Shown here: positions 12,183 through 22,582 of the stretch, piece by piece
How the letters are laid out: each line of letters starts with the position of its first letter
Numbering within the stretch: position 1 is the stretch's first letter
Source of the DNA: Sclerotiophoma versabilis
Lineage: Eukaryota > Ascomycota > Dothideomycetes > Pleosporales > Didymellaceae
Direction of reading: 5' to 3'
NCBI GenBank assembly: GCA_012274445.1
Contig: JAAROD010000080.1
Location: 2,356,001 to 2,420,000 of the forward strand
DNA length: 64,000 nt
Position numbers and translations under genes: made by a program
The notes under the pieces: model-generated
Databases searched by the model: none
Seen by the model: the letters and a program-made list of their open reading frames with translations, nothing else
Told to the model about the DNA's origin: nothing

Positions 12183-14579
12183 GTCGACAAACTTTTTGAT
12201 AGCCATTGCAACGACGCGCAGACCATTCGAGCTGCTACACAAGGAAGATAAAAAGTATGCGGCAACGCGATTGCCACAGTACCAACGGAAAACACACGAC
12301 CGCTGTTGTTGAGCTGCAGTCAACATACGAACAAACTACATCATGAACACCTCCAACCTGCTTTTCCTAGCCTGACGTTGCGATCTGCTTTGCGGCCCAG
12401 TTATTTACCCTGAGTCAATAATTTCACAAGACAATCCCGCTGCTACGAGCATCTTCATTAAACTACAGGATTTTTTTTCCGCGAGGCCGGCAACCTTGTC
12501 CATGCAATTTTCCAGAAGGAAAAGCACTGACGCCTCCTTTTTCCCGGGCCTCCAAAGTGTCCACCTTCAGCCTTACGATTCTAGCAGCGGCATCCCCAAT
12601 CATTTCCCAGCCATCATCCCGGAGCTTGATAACCCGCTACGCTTACCGAAAATGCACTAGATCCTGCGACCGTCGAGCCGCGTGCACGGCAGAGCTTCCA
12701 CGCGATGATTAGTGCTCGCCAAGAGCTCAAGCCGCTTCAGGAGCTTCATGTTTGAACGCTAATGCTGAGATTGGAAAGCCTTGAGAGCGTTGGGAGATGA
12801 AACGTGTCGTCTCTCACGATCAACTCCAAACTTGACATTTGAAGTGAAACGGCTATGAGTGGCTATGCTAAAGTTCATCCCTTTGTCGGTGGCAATATTG
12901 ACGCCGCAGGGCTCTCCCTTCTGCAGCACTATTTGCATCGTCTAACAAGTCAAGGGAAGCAGGTTTTGCAAGCCGTTTCAGGCTCGAACATGCTTCCAGA
13001 AGGATGTCATCCTGCCGCGGTTCATGCATAGGGCTGTGCTCCACCCGTCCAAGCCGGCTATCCTGACTTCACACATGGCACTGATCGCTTACAAGACATG
13101 CATCGCTATGCTATAACAAATTAGACGTCGCGTCACCAGCAAACATGCGAAGGGACCTCGGCTCCAATGACCAACACGATGGCGATCATGACTCTGGTCA
13201 CCATTGCTGCCTGCCCAGTTCAGAGGCTTCGCATCGCCATCATCAACCCTTCGAGCCAACACATGATGCCAACGAACTACGACAGAGATCATCTGTCGGC
13301 TAACAATCTTCCAACAGCAACATTGCATATCATGTTGCCAAGTAGGTAAGCCCTTGCGCGACGCCTTCATTCTCCAACAACCGCCTTGGCGATGCTGCAT
13401 GCCCACCGTTGAATGGCACATGGCACCTGCGTGGGAGATCACATCCCGGGCAGGGGCCACCCACATGCACACCCATCGTGCCCCAGTGGTACGAAACGAC
13501 CACGCCGCTGGCTCGCATGCGATCGCCTTCCTCATTCGTCCTCCATCCACTCGAGCGAGGGTTTGGCGCGCGTCTGTTGCAGTCGGTTATCGATTGTGTG
13601 TCCTGCTATCGGTTGGACAGAATCGCGGGCTCGGGCAGGGCTTGGAAAGGGTACCGTGCCCGTAATGGGTGGCGTTGCTCAGGATGGAGACGGCCTGTGG
13701 AGAGGTGTCATCTCGGGGAAGACGTGTGCCTCGGATCGGATGAAGTGTAAGCAGCGGCTTTCCCGGCCCGGGGGTGTTGATGTACTACTGCTCGTGCCGC
13801 CAAATTGGTCAATCTCTGATTTCCGCGCTGCGGTAAGTACCGCAGTCTGACTCTCTGGAATCCTCGATCACTTCGATTCAGCAATTGCTGTTCTCGACTA
13901 GCGGCACATGCCGAAGTTTCGGAAGTCCTTTGTGCAGACTCGGATACGCTCACGCCAACAGGGTCATGAGTTGTCTGATACGATGCTTTGAGGCCCTGTA
14001 GTAGCGACATAAGGGTGTCTGTATGAAGATCGAGCAACAAGTATCGAATATTGGGAACGGCCACAGACATGCGTCGTTGTAAGAAGTATTTCAGAACATA
14101 ATAGCATGATCCTGTGCTTTGGAAGCAATACCAGCAGTGGGACCACAGACTTCTCTTCGGATGCCCGAATCTTTGCTCTCAAACGACAAGCATCCGTTGG
14201 ACACGAAAAGTCGTCTTCACCCATCCATTGTATGGTCTGAGTCGCCAGATTCAATTCATGTCCGGAAACTCTGCGCATTTGTGTCCACAAAAGCGCGGGA
14301 CAGACATGCGATGCTGGTCCAGATTTTCGGTCGAGCTCAATTGTGCTGTGCTCGTATCGACGGTTTGGATTTATGACAGCAGATGAGATGGTGAGCAGAG
14401 CAGAGACATAATGTGTGTGTTTATGTAGCTACTCACAGCCAGTTGTCCTGGACTTCGACATGGCCTTGGTGTATGTGGAGGCGTTGGGACAAAATTTGGC
14501 CTGACAAGAGATGACATCTCGCCTTCCAGACGAACAGCAAGCAGAAGGACACGTGAGGGCGGTACGGGTGTGTTTATAG
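12183..14579. other. Gene-poor 2.4-kb region
   Basis: No recognisable coding sequence. Both strands carry overlapping frames of 60-153 codons at 13089-13850 and 13964-14386, without domains or a convincing splice chain. Some may be upstream exons of the unrecognised gene starting near 14580, but I cannot show this. Confidence 0.35.
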
Positions 14580-15253
14580 ATGTCGGACAGATTGTTAGAG
14601 ATCAGCAATGCTACATTCGAATCTCAGTTGCCAGGACTTAATTATGACCAGGTGGACTCAGCTGTACGACGCGCGCTGAATCTCTACTTGCGCATGCCCG
14701 GACACGTTCCTGTTTCTATTGCCGACTCGTTACTGAGTGATATGGGCTGTAGGTTCCTCGGGTCTGAACTGATGATGTGTACGCACGTATCGGGGCCATT
14801 TTGACGCACAAGCTGACCAGAAACATTACAGTAGACGCACATATAAACAGCCCGCGAATAAACCCTCTGCAACAGAGGCCCAGCCTAAGAATCAAACCAC
14901 CTATTGTAAGCGTATATCAAGATCTGCCCAGTGCGAATGCGCAGCTCGCAAGCATAACCTAGAGTACAGCTGCCAATGTTAATCTAAGAGCTCTGCAACA
15001 GATCTCTATAGGCAGCAATTCTGATGGAACTGCACCAACACACCCACGCATTAGCGCTGAGGAAAAGTCTGACATTAAGTTTTCGGATCTATTGAGCGAA
15101 GACGCAGAAGAAGCTGAGCGTACAGTGCGAAGGCGCGCAAGATCAGTTGCAATAAGACTTGGGGAAGCAAGCAAAAAGGGCATAACACACATGCAGGGTC
15201 TTATAGCGCGTATTATAAAAATAGCAGTTATAGAGGTATTTAGTACATTTTAG
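14580..15253 (+). CDS. Unrecognised protein, 3 exons, 177 aa
   Basis: Not recognised. Exons 14580-14748, 14832-14905 and 14963-15253 join in frame. The first intron (83 nt) has donor GTAGGT, a GCTGAC branch and a TTACAG end. The second (57 nt) has donor GTAAGC and ends CTAG, and its removal takes out the in-frame TAG. Exon 1 starts MSDRLLEISNATFESQLPGL. Exon 3 holds an acidic segment, FSDLLSEDAEEAERTVRRRA, followed by an amphipathic basic C-terminus ending EVFSTF. The gene sits in a repeat-like, gene-poor stretch beside a pseudogene, so it may be lineage-specific or repeat-borne. The sequence before ATG 14580 (TTATAG) looks like an acceptor, so an upstream exon is possible. Confidence 0.45.
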
Positions 15254-15719
15254 AGTAAGTTGACGCGACTAAGTTGCATATAGGCATGCAGGCGAAATTG
15301 AATACACGAAGATGAATGCCCCTAACTTGATATCCTTTAGGGCGGCATTGTATGCTAGTATCTACCTGCGCTACAAAAAGACTGGATGGCGCTTACAACT
15401 CTGAACCCTGCAAATTCCCTTTCTCACCCCGGCCTCTCCTACCCTGTGAGGATTTGAACACCTTAACCAAGCTCACTAATCAGAAATTTAAGTTTTGTTG
15501 CTCCACTGCATGTAGCGCTGACTGCTGTTAGGGATCCTTCGCGACCAGTGCTTGGTTTGTTAAGGCAGGCCAAGATAAGGGAAGGACCTGGATCTTGAAC
15601 GTAGCGAAGTGGACGAATGTAAAGTCCCAGACAAAGAGAGCAGTAAGGTTAGAATAGCTTCTGCATAGAGTCTGTCCAGCTCGTTAATTATCTACCGCAT
15701 TTCTAAGCATGTGTGCTCA
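15254..15719. other. Repeat-like spacer with a tRNA-type B-box motif
   Basis: No coding sequence. On the minus strand near 15450-15490 a segment reads GGTTAAGGTGTTCAAATCC, which resembles Pol III box B (GTTCAAATCC). The remaining tRNA arms were not found, so it is more likely a degraded SINE-like or tRNA-derived fragment than a tRNA gene. Confidence 0.25.
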
Positions 15720-16335
15720 TAGAGCTAACAGGCAAACACCATAGCGGTTAGCAACGGCGTCGTTCCCTGCGTTGTGTGGCTTACCTTTCATGGGCACTTT
15801 GTACTGCTCAGCGAGATTCAAGAGCGACTGGGCCTGATGCGCGGTGCAGCACAACAGCCTTCTTAACTTTAGTAATATCAAGAAAGGGAATGCCCGCAAA
15901 CAATGCTACATCTTCTCTCTCCAACTAGCTGCGGCTATTGTGACAAATCGAATAGCCTACGACGTATGCGCTTCTCCACGAGCAGAGATCCTCAAGTACT
16001 CTCACAAGGCGCTGCAGCACAGCGGACTTGGACAGCGTCTCTGTAGCACCATACACAAAACCTTCCAGTGCACTTGGGCAAAATGGCAGATTGTTCAGGC
16101 CAATATGCTCCTTGACAAGCAGTTGCTAGACATTAATCCTCTTGCTAGCGATATTAGTATCCACAAATCCAAGCTCTACTAACTTCTTGTCAACATTACA
16201 GGCGGCATAGATTTCTACATCGACTACAAGAAACCACGCAGAGAGGTTCTTACTCCGGGCCCGCAGCAGGTTAAGATCCCGGGTAGTGTTAGCAAGAGCA
16301 GCAGCTTGCTTTTCGGTTGGTGCATGCAGAGGCAT
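15720..16335 (-). pseudogene. Broken Gfd2/YDR514C-like (RNase H-fold) gene
   Basis: The pieces, in order on the minus strand, match the Gfd2/YDR514C-type domain of the RNase H-like fold. They are a first strand WFLVVDVEIYAACNVDKKL, then KEHIGLNNLPFC and FVYGATETLSKSAVLQRLV, then GIPFLDITKVKKAVV, then LLNLAEQYKVPMKGKPHNAG with the NAGND motif. The frame is broken by TAG codons at 16126-16128 and 15925-15927, both compatible with CAG to TAG changes, and by a one-base frame change near 15835-15860. No splice sites rescue it. Transition-type stops in an AT-leaning, gene-poor stretch fit repeat-induced point mutation, but I cannot compute the index. These genes often sit in repeat-rich parts of fungal genomes. 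Confidence 0.6.
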
Positions 16336-17163
16336 CAGGGGGTGAGGTTCTTATATCTGCTTTAGCTTTTTTATTTTTTATATATATATATAGGCTAGAA
16401 GAAGAGCTTAATTGTTAGAGTAGTAGCTATAGTAAGTCTGCCCAAGCAGAATTGTTAAGAGTATAAGCTTATAGTATATAGATAGATAAGTATTTAGAAA
16501 CTTAGAAGAGTAGTGAGTTAGATGCACCCAGTATCGGATTTTCAATGCAACGGCTCAGTAGAAGCGAGCCTGTGGGTATTGAGAGATATGGTAAAAGCCG
16601 GACAATCCTGTATCGGCCGCGGGTTTCTTGGTTCTAGGTGGGGAGTAAGAGAGTAAGAAGGGTAGTTTAGTAATAAGGGAATAGTAGTTGAAGTCTAGTT
16701 TAGTTGTTTAGATATTGCTAACTTTGTCGTATATCGCTAGATCTTCTACTTATTTTCTTCTACGCTTAGTTCCTTATACTAATCTACCCCTATCCCTACT
16801 CTCACTATGTCTCTCACTATTACTCCTCCTAGCTACTGCAAATAGGAGAACAGTTGATACTAAATAGTGCAACACAAAAGATGTGAGATTTATGTATACT
16901 ACTGCGACTTGCTTATTCGCGCGAGTAACTCTCACCTTGTGAGGAATACAGTAGAGGTCACTGCTGGAAAGCAAGGGAGAGTGAAAAGAGAGGCGACATG
17001 GGTGGTATAAGTGATGGGATTACTTTGAGCGCTTGCCGGCTAACCACAAGACGATTATTTCGACGCAGCGGCTGGCAGGTTTTTGCTTGGGTTGTCGTGC
17101 TGAATTGGTAAGTTGATGAAGGTCTGGTTTTTCCGACTTCATCCACCGTCCTAACAACTTCGT
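16336..17163. other. AT-rich spacer with TA microsatellite
   Basis: No gene. A (TA)n tract lies at about 16379-16393, and 16360-16800 is strongly AT-rich with frequent TAG/CTA, consistent with a decayed repeat. The region ends at the 3' side of the AP-3 mu gene. Confidence 0.4.
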
Positions 17164-18932
17164 CTAGCACCGACACTCGACACCCTTCCGACTGACACAC
17201 AGATACTTGACGCCTTTGTACGGCGTCACGCCTCCGCCCAACCCCCTACTCTTCTTCTGATCCACGTTCAGACTCTCAACCTTGATCCCACTCGGCAGCC
17301 AGCCCTTGACGCTGAAACTCACCGTTGCAGCAGACGGCATCAGTATCTTGTTCGCCTTCTTCCGCTTCTCGTCTCCCTCGGCGGCGTTCCTCTGGGTCGT
17401 GGAAGTGGAGGCGCTGGGGCCGGACTGATACGAGGTCGCTTGGTCGTCGTCGTAGTTGTAGGTGGCGGTGGAGAGCGAGACTGTGTCGTCGTAGCCAGCG
17501 TTTTCGTCGTCGTCGGGCGCGCCTACGACAGTCCCACTCAATGTGGCGTGGCAGCCAAGGCCCCCTCCGCGGTCCTGGGACATCAGCAGGGCGATCTCGC
17601 GTGACGAAATGCGCCACTCGATTTGTGTCGATCCCGGGGCGTAGCTCGCGTCGCCCATGCCCCGCGCCACACGCAGGTCGAGGATGTTGTGCACAGAGGC
17701 CGGGAGCGGGATGTGGATGACCATCTCCTCGATCGCGGGCGCAGTCGATGTGCCCGTTCCGCCCCCGGCAGCGATTCTCGAACCGAGGCCGCCTCTACCG
17801 GAGGCTGAGGACGGGGTTGGAGCGGCGGACTTGGCTGTGAAGCGGGGGTTGAGTTGGAGGCGGACTTCAAAGTCACTCCCGCTGGGACCGAGGGAGGTGT
17901 GTACGGAGACTGTGGCGGGGATGTTGAGGGCTGGTAGGCTTTGCTTCGTGGTGGAAGTGGTGAATGCATCCAGAGCAGAGGGACCGAGGAGGTCGACTTC
18001 GTAGCCGGCGAGGACGAAGCGGCCGTCTGGGGGAACGAAGGAGAGCTCGCCAGGTCTCTCTTTCCAGCGGTTGAGGCGCACGCAGGGGTGGAAGACGGGC
18101 AGCGATACGGCATTCGATATGCCGCCTGGACAGGCCAGGTACAGGATCAGGTCCGGGACGCCGGAGACCTTTGCAGTGAACGCTATGGTGCCGTTTGCGA
18201 TTGCGGAGAGAGGGCGGCCCGAGGGCGAGAGGGTGACAGCCAGCGTCTCGACGATATCGACGTACATTTCATTGCTCGTATGCCTGACGTTTGCTCTGCG
18301 CCACGGCACCGGCGAGGTGCTCTGCGCGCCGTTGGACGGGCCCAGGCGCGGACTCGGGCCTCCGGCGCGCCCCAGGGAGAAGGAGGTGGCCGAGGGCGGC
18401 AGCGAGCTCGGAGTGGTGCTCGGCAGGCCGACGGTGCCCAGGAGGCTCTTCATCAACGACGGGGCATCGACCAGATCGCGCAGGGCGTTGGGCTCGGTGC
18501 AGCTGATGATGCCGCCGTCGACCATCTCGTTCAGCAGCTGGGCGACGACATGGTAGTTGGACTCGATCCTGGAGGCGAGCAGCGGGGCGCCGAGGTAGTC
18601 TTCCAGCACGTCGGCGACGCGGTGCAGGAACTCGAGGACCTGCAGCGGCTCCGTGTCGGCGGAGCACGGGGCCAGGAAGAGCAGCTGGTCCTGGACGAGG
18701 GAGTAGAGGAGGGTGGCGGGGTTGGCGGACGGGAGGTAGAGCAGCGACGGGCGCGGGGCGGGGTGGGCCAGGTAGAGGGGCAGGAGGGTGCTGCTGGAGG
18801 GCGGGCGGCCGTGGTAGGTGTGCTCGAGGAGTGGAGTGCTGGGACGCGTTAGGCCGGGGGCTCATGGGGGTGCGGGCTGCGGGGGCGTCACTTGTGCTCA
18901 TCCAAGATGAACAGAGCCTCGACGGTGCTCAT
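17164..18932 (-). CDS. APM3: AP-3 complex subunit mu
   Basis: Medium chain of the AP-3 adaptor, which sorts cargo from Golgi or endosomes to the vacuole by reading YxxPhi signals. Exons are 18892-18932 and 17164-18838 (571 aa). The 53-nt intron has donor GTGACG, and the join makes DEHNTPLLEHTYHGRP. Residues 1-145 form the longin-like N-terminus with HPAPRPSLLYLPSANPATLL and VLEFLHRVADVLEDYLGAPL. The mu-homology domain starts at about residue 194 (RRANVRHTSNEMYVDIVETL) and runs to the C-terminus KGVKYLCVSRKGVECRC. A Ser/Pro-rich linker separates them. Ser/Gly/Asp-rich insertions within the mu-homology domain make this longer than yeast Apm3. It is divergent from the DMAC1-like gene, with 193 bp between starts, so a shared promoter is likely. 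Confidence 0.92.
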
Positions 18933-19125
18933 GCTGCTGCGCCGGTCACCTGCTTGCCATGCGGAGGCGGAGGCGGAGGCCGAGTCGTGAAGCGCGCAGG
19001 ACGTGGGGCGTTGGCCGCGGGGGTCTTGGGGCGGGCGCCATGATCGACCCTGCGTCGGTGCGCCCGCTCGCTCCTCCGGCCTGCACCTCGCCTTGCTCCA
19101 CCTGCCGCCCAGCGCCGCAACAACC

Positions 19126-19453
19126 ATGGCGAACGAGGCCGCACCGCCGACCTTCCAGGAGGCCCTGAAGCAGGACAGGGCGCAGTTCGACGACTGCACC
19201 CCCTGCCGCGTCGTCGGTAAGCCAGGCGCAACACGGGCGCGCGACCAGGCCACGGCTGACGTTTGTCCCAGGCAGCGCAACCTTTGTCGGCCTCGGCGCC
19301 TTCACCTACGTGTCTGGGCACTCGCAGCTGCGCGCCCAAGAAGCCGTCATACGCCAGAGCAAGAGCCTGTTTGGCATGGGGAGCAGGAAGGCGGCCATCA
19401 CAACGACGAGCGCCGTGTTTGTCGGACTGGGCGTGTACAGGTGGTTTGCGTGA
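19126..19453 (+). CDS. DMAC1-like (DUF4536) small mitochondrial membrane protein
   Basis: Exons 19126-19216 and 19272-19453 give 90 aa; the 55-nt intron has donor GTAAGC. Exon 1 ends DDCTPCRVVG, and exon 2 continues SATFVGLGAFTYVSGHSQLR. This matches the DUF4536/TMEM261 family, whose human member DMAC1 helps assemble the distal membrane arm of complex I. The CTPCR pair of cysteines is the family hallmark. Two short hydrophobic segments follow (about residues 33-47 and 71-86). The complex I role is known for the animal protein; for this one it is inference. Confidence 0.8.
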
Positions 19454-19489
19454 GGGCATGTACCGGAGTTGGACGATCCAGACGATACA

Positions 19490-19669
19490 AACTATTGCAG
19501 ACAATAAAAATCATCCAAGACGATGCACGTTATTACAGACAACAAAAATCATCCAAGACGATGCACATTATTACAGACAACAAAAATCATCCAAGACGAT
19601 GCACATTATTACAGACAACAAAAATCATCCAAGACGATGCAAATTATTACAGACAACAAAAATCATCCA
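19490..19669. repeat. Minisatellite, 38-bp unit, about 4.7 copies
   Basis: A head-to-tail array with unit ATGCACATTATTACAGACAA followed by CAAAAATCATCCAAGACG, 38 bp in total. Copies are nearly identical; differences are single bases, such as ATGCACGTT, ATGCACATT and ATGCAAATT. It begins some 40 bp after the DMAC1-like stop, so it probably lies in that gene's 3' untranslated region. Since 38 is not a multiple of three and units abut without spacers, it is neither coding nor a CRISPR array. Confidence 0.9.
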
Positions 19670-19942
19670 CCCGGCCGCCAAACGCAATAAGAAAACTGTG
19701 GTATCTCTGCTGCTACGAAAATGACACTAATTGGGAATGTACCCATGGTATATAGTAAACTCCGCACAATGCCAGTTGAGCAACTCCACCCCATGCATAA
19801 TGAATTTCCCCTGCCCAATGCGCCTGTTGTGTGCTAATGCCCTTGACTGTCAAGCGCACATCGCTATGCTGTCTTCGCCCCGCCGTCCTGCTCTTCATCC
19901 ACACCTGGCACTACTCGGCCATCCATCTCTTCTTCTTCCACT

Positions 19943-20698
19943 TCATGTCATGCGTCCCCGCTTGGGGCCACCTCCAGCCCCATCACGTCGCTCGTTGCTT
20001 CCGTCAGGGTGGAAAGAGTCCATCATTCGCCGCTTCTGTCCCGCCCCTTGGCCGAGCTGGAAGAGATTCTGTGTAGCAGTCCGCTGCAGGTTTCGCGACG
20101 AAGACCGGTTCGAGTGTCGTTCGCGCCTCGGTGTCGGAAACGCCCTCCTCGCAGCTGCAGTGAAGTCGCCAAATGCATTCTCAGTGTTCACGCTCGAAGG
20201 GTACGGCTGTGAAGCGGAGAACTGGAAGACCTGGTCCAGCGGCGACATCTCTGGCTCCGTCACGGATGCCTCCAACTGCACGGGCGGAGCAGAGTCAGAC
20301 CTCTGAGCGCCATCGGCGTGGACATCGGGGCTCCGGGTCGCCTCGGGGCTGATGTTGCGTTCCATCATGGGCGACGAACTACGGGCCCGCTTGTCGTCCA
20401 TGTCGTTCTCGTCATCCTCGTCGCTGTTTGCATGCCGTGACCCATCGAAGCGCTCTGTTGCCCACTGCCGTATCCGCCAGCCTTCTCCGTCTCCTACGCC
20501 CAGCTTCCCCTTGTCCAGGAAGGTGAGGAGGTCGTCGAGGGCTTCCTGGTAGCCGTCGCTGCGGGCCCGGTCGACGTCTGTCACAGCTGACTTGTAGAGA
20601 TTGGTCAGCTGCAGGGCCGCGTTTTTGAACAGCTGGTGCACGTCTGGCTGCTGCCTTGTCTTCGGCAGCGACTTGTTCAGGCTCCGCATCGAGTCCAT
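19943..20698 (-). CDS. TAPR1/HAPSTR1-like protein (C16orf72 family)
   Basis: Single exon of 251 aa if translation starts at MDSMRSLNKSLP; the open frame continues upstream without another ATG. The conserved N-terminal part (about residues 15-80) reads LFKNAALQLTNLYKSAV, then DRARSDGYQEALDDLLTFLD, then GEGWRIRQWATERFDG. This resembles the fungal members of the family of human C16orf72 (HAPSTR1/TAPR1), a stress-response partner of the ubiquitin ligase HUWE1. The rest is low-complexity, Ser/Arg-rich and probably disordered, ending in GGGPKRGRMT. The family call rests on recalled resemblance of the N-terminal helices and is moderate; any link to a HUWE1-type ligase in this fungus is inference. 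Confidence 0.6.
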   Translation of the reverse strand: MDSMRSLNKSLPKTRQQPDVHQLFKNAALQLTNLYKSAVTDVDRARSDGYQEALDDLLTFLDKGKLGVGDGEGWRIRQWATERFDGSRHANSDEDDENDMDDKRARSSSPMMERNISPEATRSPDVHADGAQRSDSAPPVQLEASVTEPEMSPLDQVFQFSASQPYPSSVNTENAFGDFTAAARRAFPTPRRERHSNRSSSRNLQRTATQNLFQLGQGAGQKRRMMDSFHPDGSNERRDGAGGGPKRGRMT

Positions 20699-21159
20699 GG
20701 TGTTGTGTGGTTGCAGGTATGTGCCTGGGTACACGTCAGTCTTTGTCGGTGCTTCGGAAGGGGACGGTCCGTACCTGCCGAAGGCGTGGAAATGCTCAAA
20801 TGAGTGTTGTGTGCCTGACGAGGCGGTCGATGTACAAGTTACAACGGTGATAGCAGAGCTTGCGTCTTGCAGGGGTAGCAGTGTGTAGTGAGGGGTGTGA
20901 GGTAAGGATGGTGGGGGACGCTCGTAGTGGAGACGCTGTGCTTTCCTGCGTGCACAGACAGCGCCTCGTGGCCCACACTCATCAGACCCTGGTCCCTCTC
21001 ATTGACACTGACATCCAACGCTAGGAAACACGACGAACATTCCACCCATGTACTTCTTGGCAACCTGCACCCGCATGACTGAAGTGTAGACGCCAGCGCA
21101 GCTTCTTGGAATCTCTGGCTCTTGACCGGCGCAAATAGAATCATGGACGACTCTTGGAC
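20699..21159. promoter_or_regulatory. Divergent promoter region
   Basis: Spacer of 461 bp between the TAPR1-like gene (-) and the F-box gene (+), so it should hold both promoters. No specific site is recognised. Confidence 0.35.
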
Positions 21160-22431
21160 ATGACCTCACCTTTCGAGCGCCTCCCAGCTGAGGTCTTCGA
21201 CATGATTGCAGTCTTTCTGGACTTGCCTGAATATCAAACCCTCCGTTTGGCCTCACAGCGCCTCCACCTGCTGAGTCTGTCAAACTTCACAAAAAACTAC
21301 TTCACCAAGGTCATCACGACGCTCGGTTCGCCGTCGTTGGACCGCCTCGTGCACGTGGCAAATCAAAGTCACCTGTCCAGACTGGTCACGACACTGGAGA
21401 TCAGACTGCTGAACCATCGCGATTACAAGGACTTGATCAAGATTGCAAGGATTGGACTCTTCCCGCCCCCAAAGCGCTTCCCCAAGGTATCTTGCGTCAG
21501 GAACCAGGATATCGTGCAGGAGTCGACCTTGTACGATGATGTGCTTGCAAATAGGCAGGCGAAATCCATCACCGAGCGCTTGGCCCGTGGGCTACAGGGT
21601 CTTGACAACCTGACAGCCATCCGTTTCCGCGCCCATCAGACCGAGCCACTCGGTCGGAAACCCAGCGCGGTCCCAGAGGGAGACGAAGTGTTCCGCTCCC
21701 GATGTCTGCGTGCCGTGCTCGATGCCATACTGAAAAGCAGCATCTCGCTCGAAACCTTCACAATGGGGAAGGAAAAAGGCCACATGTTGAGCAAGTGCGC
21801 AAACGTACCGTATCCGGCATTGCAACTACCACTTGAGCATCTGAAGAGGCTCCGTCCCTCTCTCTCACGTCTCAAGACTCTGACTCTGTCCGTCGTCGCA
21901 GCGCATAACGGCCACCACCGCATCCCCGGCTGGGAAAATGGTCTGAGCCGTTTCATCTCCAGCGCGCCCCAGCTCGCGCACCTAACTCTCTCGCTCGATC
22001 GCAAGGTTCAAGTTTCCCAGTACGGCGCGCGCATCGTGCGCTCCCTATCTGACGCGGTCCAGCTCGATCACCTCGAAAGCCTGCACGTCTGCAACACCAC
22101 GGTCCATGAGTCGGACCTGGCCAAGCTCGTCAAGACACATGCACAGACGCTGCAGCGCGTTTACCTGACTAACGTGTGTCTGTTGACGGGCAATTGGCTC
22201 GTTCTGCTCACGGCGCTCAAAGGGGTCGAGAGCCTGCAGACGCTTCGACTAGCCCACATTGAGGGCGTGGGCAGTCCAGTGCAGTTCCGACGGCGCGACA
22301 AGGACCGCCGGAAGATGACGCTGGATACCTGTGAAGCCGGGCAGACAATGGTGGAAATGTTGGACGAGCTTGTCGGGGCCTGTCATGTGAATAGCGCAGT
22401 AGCCATGTATGCATTGAGCAGCGTTCCATAA
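21160..22431 (+). CDS. F-box domain protein
   Basis: Single-exon gene of 424 aa starting at MTSPFERLPAEVFDMIAVFL. Residues 4-45 form an F-box (LPAEVFDMIAVFLDLPEYQT, then LRLASQRLHLLS), which would bind Skp1 in an SCF ubiquitin ligase. The remainder has irregular leucine-rich segments, such as LKRLRPSLSRLKTLTLSVVA, LAHLTLSLDRKVQ and LQTLRLAHIEGV. This suggests a degenerate LRR substrate-binding domain like that of many fungal F-box proteins. The substrate is unknown. It is convergent with the DUF676 gene, with 151 bp between stops. Confidence 0.8.
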   Translation: MTSPFERLPAEVFDMIAVFLDLPEYQTLRLASQRLHLLSLSNFTKNYFTKVITTLGSPSLDRLVHVANQSHLSRLVTTLEIRLLNHRDYKDLIKIARIGLFPPPKRFPKVSCVRNQDIVQESTLYDDVLANRQAKSITERLARGLQGLDNLTAIRFRAHQTEPLGRKPSAVPEGDEVFRSRCLRAVLDAILKSSISLETFTMGKEKGHMLSKCANVPYPALQLPLEHLKRLRPSLSRLKTLTLSVVAAHNGHHRIPGWENGLSRFISSAPQLAHLTLSLDRKVQVSQYGARIVRSLSDAVQLDHLESLHVCNTTVHESDLAKLVKTHAQTLQRVYLTNVCLLTGNWLVLLTALKGVESLQTLRLAHIEGVGSPVQFRRRDKDRRKMTLDTCEAGQTMVEMLDELVGACHVNSAVAMYALSSVP

Positions 22432-22582
22432 GCCATTTCACTCGGCACAAGATATTGATTCCCCAAGGCAATCCAATCCCTAGGCCTGACTAGTCTCGAA
22501 ATCCCACTTTCAGTATTCCCAGCATCCCACACTCCCCGCTATCAAAACCCGCCATCACTCACTGTCTCTGACTGGAACCCAA

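Noticed and set aside
14906..14969. Alternative acceptor TACAG for the second intron of the unrecognised gene
   Set aside because: Using it shifts the frame and hits a TAA after five codons; the CTAG acceptor seven bases earlier keeps the frame open to 15253.
15440..15500. Possible tRNA on the minus strand (GTTCAAATCC)
   Set aside because: Only a box-B-like motif is present; no acceptor or anticodon stem could be folded.
19490..19669. Possible CRISPR-like array
   Set aside because: Units are contiguous 38-bp copies with no unique spacers, in a eukaryotic genome; it is a minisatellite.
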